From the NCBI GenBank assembly GCA_035701265.1, contig DASSNU010000017.1, forward strand, positions 62,001 to 126,000: a stretch of DNA of 64,000 nt, given 5' to 3'. Below, one piece after another: positions 62,270-64,000 of this stretch. The translations under genes were made by a program, and so were the position numbers. Within the stretch, counting starts at the first letter, position 1; the number at the start of each line of letters is the position of its first letter. This DNA comes from DASSNU01 sp035701265 (lineage in GTDB: Bacteria; Gemmatimonadota; Gemmatimonadetes; Gemmatimonadales; Gemmatimonadaceae). The notes under the pieces were generated by a model. The model was not told the DNA's origin and did no database searches. It saw nothing but the letters and a program-made list of their open reading frames with translations.

Positions 62270-62461
62270 TCAGGTGAGGCGTACCGCCGAAGCAGCCAGC
62301 GGCACGGCTCCGGTCTGCAGCGAGTCGGCGGCTGGCGTGGTGGTCGCGCTTCTGCCGCCGGCGAAGATGTACCAGAGAATCAATGCCGCGATGATCAGCG
62401 CGACGATGATCCACAGCCACGCGAGTCCGCCGCGCTTTTCCTCGATCCGAATCTGTGCCAT
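62270..62461 (-). CDS. Small single-helix membrane protein
   Basis: 63 aa from ATG 62461 with ribosome site GGGAGAG. Charged head MAQIRIEEKRGG, helix LAWLWIIVALIIAALILWYI, FAGG, then Thr/Ala tail. Paralogue-like to the protein at 42756-42935 (shared I-W-[YF]-IFAGG). First gene before the PRC-barrel gene. Confidence 0.7.
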   Translation of the reverse strand: MAQIRIEEKRGGLAWLWIIVALIIAALILWYIFAGGRSATTTPAADSLQTGAVPLAASAVRLT

Positions 62462-62599
62462 GGCGCTCTCCCGAGTCGTACGTCGCTCCGGGTGGAGGCG
62501 CGGAGGCGTGCCACGCCGCCGGGGCCGGTGTGGGTGTCCTCTGATGCAAGGGGGGCGCCATCGGCGCGGCGCGGCCCACTTTCTGCCTGCACACCGGGC

Positions 62600-64000
62600 G
62601 TGCCCGTCGATCGCTTCACCAAGCGTCGCGCGCTGGACGTGCTTGCCCAGCGCTTCGGCTTCTCCGCGTTCCGCGAGGGGCAGTGGGAGGCCATCCGCTC
62701 CGTGCTGAGCGGGCGTGACACACTGGTCGTCATGCCCACCGGGAGCGGCAAGTCGCTCGCCTACCAACTACCCGCGCTCCTCCTCCCCGGGTTCACCGTG
62801 GTGGTGAGCCCGCTCATCGCGCTCATGAAGGACCAGAAGGACAAGCTCACGGCGCAGGGTGTGCGCGCGCTGGCGGTGCACTCGCATCTCTCCGCGGCGG
62901 AGACGCGCTCCGCCCACGACGAGATCGCGGAGGGGGGCGGAGACATCCTGTACGTGGCGCCGGAACGATTCAAGGACCGCGAATTCTTCGAGCACCTGCT
63001 GGCGCGCGAGGTGAGTCTGCTGGTGGTGGACGAGGCGCACTGCGTGAGCCAGTGGGGGCACGATTTCCGTCCCGACTACCTCACGCTCGGCTCCATCGTC
63101 GCGCGCCTCGGTCATCCCACCCTGCTCGCGCTCACCGCGACGGCCACCGCCGAGGTGCGCGCGGACATCGTGCGGCAGCTCGGCATGCGCGATCCGGCGG
63201 TGGTGATCACCGGCTTCGCGCGGCCGAATCTGTTTTTCGAGGTGCAGCGGACGGTGAACGTGGGCGCCAAGGATGCGATCGTGCGGGAGACGCTGGCGAA
63301 CGCGCCGGGGAGCGGCATCGTCTACGCCGCGACCATTCGCGAAGCGGAGCGGCTGCACACCGCCTTACGCGACGACTTCGACGTGGGACTGTACCACGGC
63401 CGGATGCCCGGCGCGGAGCGCACCGCGGTGCAGGAGGCGTTCATGGAGGGGCGAGTGCCCGCCATCGTCGCGACCAACGCGTTCGGGCTGGGGATCGACA
63501 AGGCGGACATCCGCTACGTGATGCACTATCACTTTCCGGGCTCCATCGAGTCGTACTACCAGGAGGCGGGGCGTGCGGGGCGCGACGGACTTCCTGCCGT
63601 GTGCACGCTGCTGTATCGGGTGGAGGACCGGCGGATCCAGTCGTACTTCCTGGGCGGGAAGTACCCGGAAGTGGAGGAGGCCGCGCGCGTGGCGCTCGCG
63701 CTCGAGGAGCATCCCATGCGCGTGCCGGTCCCGCTCGATGACGTGGCGAACGCGGCGGGCGTTCCCGCGCGCAAGGCGCGCATCACCTTCCTGCTCCTCA
63801 AGCGCCACGGGTTGGTGCGGGAGCATCGCGGCGGGAGCTGGGAGCGGTTGGCGAGCGGGCTCACCGGCGTGGACCTGAGCGCCGATCTCACGTCGTACGA
63901 GGAGCGTCGCGCGCGCGACCGCGACAAGCTCCGCGCAATGATCGACTACTGCCAGTCGCTCCGCTGCCGGTCGCGGCAGGTGCTGGAGTACTTCGGCGCC
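62600..64000 (+). CDS. recQ: ATP-dependent DNA helicase RecQ, 5' part
   Basis: 467 residues in the window; the gene runs past base 64000. Start is probably GTG 62600. Helicase motifs: I MPTGSGKS (45-52), Ia SPLIALMKDQ, II DEAH (144-147) with CVSQWGHDFR, III LTATAT, V ATNAFGLGIDK, VI QEAGRAGRDG. A winged-helix-like part follows, then the RQC zinc region begins (MIDYCQSLRCRSRQVLEYFGA) as the sequence ends. Unwinds 3'-5' in recombination repair. HRDC cannot be judged. Confidence 0.93.
   Translation, partial: MPVDRFTKRRALDVLAQRFGFSAFREGQWEAIRSVLSGRDTLVVMPTGSGKSLAYQLPALLLPGFTVVVSPLIALMKDQKDKLTAQGVRALAVHSHLSAAETRSAHDEIAEGGGDILYVAPERFKDREFFEHLLAREVSLLVVDEAHCVSQWGHDFRPDYLTLGSIVARLGHPTLLALTATATAEVRADIVRQLGMRDPAVVITGFARPNLFFEVQRTVNVGAKDAIVRETLANAPGSGIVYAATIREAERLHTALRDDFDVGLYHGRMPGAERTAVQEAFMEGRVPAIVATNAFGLGIDKADIRYVMHYHFPGSIESYYQEAGRAGRDGLPAVCTLLYRVEDRRIQSYFLGGKYPEVEEAARVALALEEHPMRVPVPLDDVANAAGVPARKARITFLLLKRHGLVREHRGGSWERLASGLTGVDLSADLTSYEERRARDRDKLRAMIDYCQSLRCRSRQVLEYFGA

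Overview
The window is 64 kb of high-GC bacterial chromosome, densely coding on both strands. No phage, insertion sequence, CRISPR array or rRNA was found. Gene style suggests a Gemmatimonadota-type organism: many secreted S9, S41, M1, M49-like and S58 peptidases, a MacB-like orphan permease, DUF2203 and DUF2461 proteins, LolA-like periplasmic proteins, LTxxQ proteins and a CopB-type copper ATPase. That assignment is inferred from gene content and base composition; no marker gene proves it.

Layout. 1-9 kb: truncated S9B peptidase, MscS channel, M1 peptidase, small conserved proteins, then a coupled dehydratase/RNase Z pair. 9.2-13.9 kb: tRNA-Ala(CGC) and tRNA-Gln(CTG), each with promoter and terminator candidates, bracketing a duplicated 23-bp sequence, an orphan ABC permease and an unknown exported protein. 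14-20.3 kb: CopB-type ATPase, cysteine-motif protein, and a coupled pair of D-amino-acid aminotransferase and DmpA-like peptidase. 20.3-27 kb: tricorn-like protease divergent from threonine synthase, then a membrane protein coupled to a methyltransferase. 27-42.7 kb: S9 peptidase, LolA-like proteins, Tat-exported protein, Nramp transporter coupled to a universal stress protein, an SDR protein lacking its catalytic Tyr and Lys, a beta-barrel protein, an M49-like lipoprotein peptidase, a Vgb-like propeller coupled to a GGCT-like protein, and an S41 peptidase. 42.7-48.2 kb: NtrY/NtrC-like two-component system divergent from an LTxxQ protein, a Hanks-type kinase and a small zinc-finger protein. 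48.2-58.8 kb: propeller lipoprotein; a large lipoprotein coupled to an 80-aa protein; divergent from these, a 1306-aa membrane-spanning BTAD regulator; then an exporter operon of adaptor plus two ATPases without a permease. 58.8-64 kb: CapA-like protein with a hexapeptide-repeat tail, NlpC/P60 protein, PRC-barrel protein, small membrane protein and the start of recQ.

The best candidate for something undescribed is 49.7-56 kb. The BTAD regulator appears to cross the inner membrane once. It combines a cytoplasmic winged helix, BTAD and ATPase with an extracytoplasmic TPR sensor. It is divergent from a surface lipoprotein operon, and three CAAACG repeats at 11-12 bp spacing, the arrangement bound by SARP/BTAD regulators, lie between them.

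All calls come from reading the sequence; no database search was run.
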